From Micromonospora lupini str. Lupac 08 (GTDB taxonomy: Bacteria; Actinomycetota; Actinomycetes; Mycobacteriales; Micromonosporaceae): DNA of 64,000 bases. Of the stretch, positions 63,658 to 64,000 are shown piece after piece. The DNA lies in NCBI RefSeq assembly GCF_000297395.2, contig NZ_HF570108.1, positions 5,751,700 to 5,815,699 on the forward strand, given 5' to 3'. Position 1 is the first letter of the stretch, and each line of letters begins with the position of its first letter. The notes under the pieces are model-generated. The model did not search any database. It was not told the DNA's origin and saw only the letters and a program-made list of their open reading frames with translations. A program made the position numbers and the translations under genes.

Positions 63658-64000
63658 ATGACGGATCGGGCGGTACTGGTGACCGGTTCCTCGCGCGGCA
63701 TCGGCCGCGCCGTGGTGGAGGCGTTCGCCGCAGGCGGCGACCGGGTGGCCATCCACCACCGCGACTCCGCCGACGCGGCCGAGGAGCTGCGCGCGCGGCT
63801 GCCCGGCTCGGGGCACGTGGTGGTCCGCGCCGACCTCACCGACCCGGACGCGGTCCGGGCCATGGTCGACCGGGCCGCCGAACTGCTCGGCGGGCTCGAC
63901 GTGCTTGTCAACAACGCCGGGGTGTACGGCGACCGGGACGCCCCGCACCCGGTCTTCGGCACCTCATACGAGCAGTGGCAGCAGCGCTGGCGTCAGGCGG
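63658..64000 (+). CDS. Short-chain dehydrogenase/reductase (partial)
   Basis: The visible 114 codons show the SDR Rossmann motif LVTGSSRGIGRAVVEAFA and the conserved LDVLVNNAGVYG. The catalytic YxxxK lies beyond the window end. An in-frame ATG nine bases upstream (63649) is an alternative start. It is divergent from the HIT gene. Confidence 0.9.
   Translation, partial: MTDRAVLVTGSSRGIGRAVVEAFAAGGDRVAIHHRDSADAAEELRARLPGSGHVVVRADLTDPDAVRAMVDRAAELLGGLDVLVNNAGVYGDRDAPHPVFGTSYEQWQQRWRQA

Overview
This 64-kb window has very high GC, frequent GTG starts and actinobacterial gene families: an XRE/Scr1-type regulator paired with DUF397, a SARP/BTAD regulator, a roadblock/LC7 protein, DUF6328, TAXI-type TRAP transport, and dnaG next to a dgt-type gene. 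Together with the recO-uppS and phoH-ybeY-CNNM-era blocks this points to a chromosomal segment of a Micromonospora-like actinomycete (family Micromonosporaceae). That is an inference from family content and gene style, not from a database match. I see no rRNA, tRNA, CRISPR array, integrase or insertion sequence.

Layout. 1-1948: end of a sugar ABC transporter operon (ATPase, cut by the window edge) behind its ROK regulator. 2179-5045: a compact minus-strand operon encoding a MauE-like membrane redox protein, a MauD/TlpA-like thioredoxin, a Tat-exported peptide with ten cysteines, a possible 19-residue peptide, a multi-pass membrane protein and two uncharacterised small proteins, with a SARP-type regulator divergent from it (5249-6019). 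This is the strongest candidate for an undescribed system. 5985-11883: a YihY membrane protein, then a two-permease ABC-2 exporter separated from its likely ATPase by repeats, a Scr1/DUF397 pair and a small coupled gene pair. 12009-15400: TAXI-family TRAP transporter. 15410-21674: DNA primase, LtrA, an iron-regulated siderophore-interacting protein, dNTPase and a VOC protein. 21924-25146: roadblock protein and a MarR/WrbA/MFS stress module with a clear operator.

25238-34951: pyruvate phosphate dikinase, a GH20 hexosaminidase, a secreted C39-like peptidase in a repeat-rich stretch, tRNA-dihydrouridine synthase and glycyl-tRNA synthetase. 35347-38974: zinc uptake operon znuABC followed by an ArsR regulator and a Fur/Zur regulator, with a Zur-like palindrome upstream. 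38979-45179: GNAT enzyme, small membrane proteins, a long acyl-CoA dehydrogenase, DUF6328, and a SIS isomerase translationally coupled to an AAC(3)-type acetyltransferase. 46190-50522: TPP riboswitch controlling a YkoEDC-type thiamine-precursor ECF transporter, with a thiamine-binding (MTH1187/YkoF-type) protein 0.9 kb downstream. 50608-64000: 6-phosphogluconate dehydrogenase, pirin, uppS, recO, a DUF4097-like lipoprotein, an acyltransferase, the era/CNNM/ybeY/phoH operon, a serine hydrolase, a HIT protein and the start of an SDR gene.

A second theme is repeats. Many intergenic gaps hold short tandem arrays (16, 18, 30, 31, 51 and 80 bp periods) or imperfect inverted repeats bounded by GATC. 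One gap carries a 34-bp duplicated gene end flanking such an inverted repeat. These look like mobile or replication-generated intergenic elements and are described separately.
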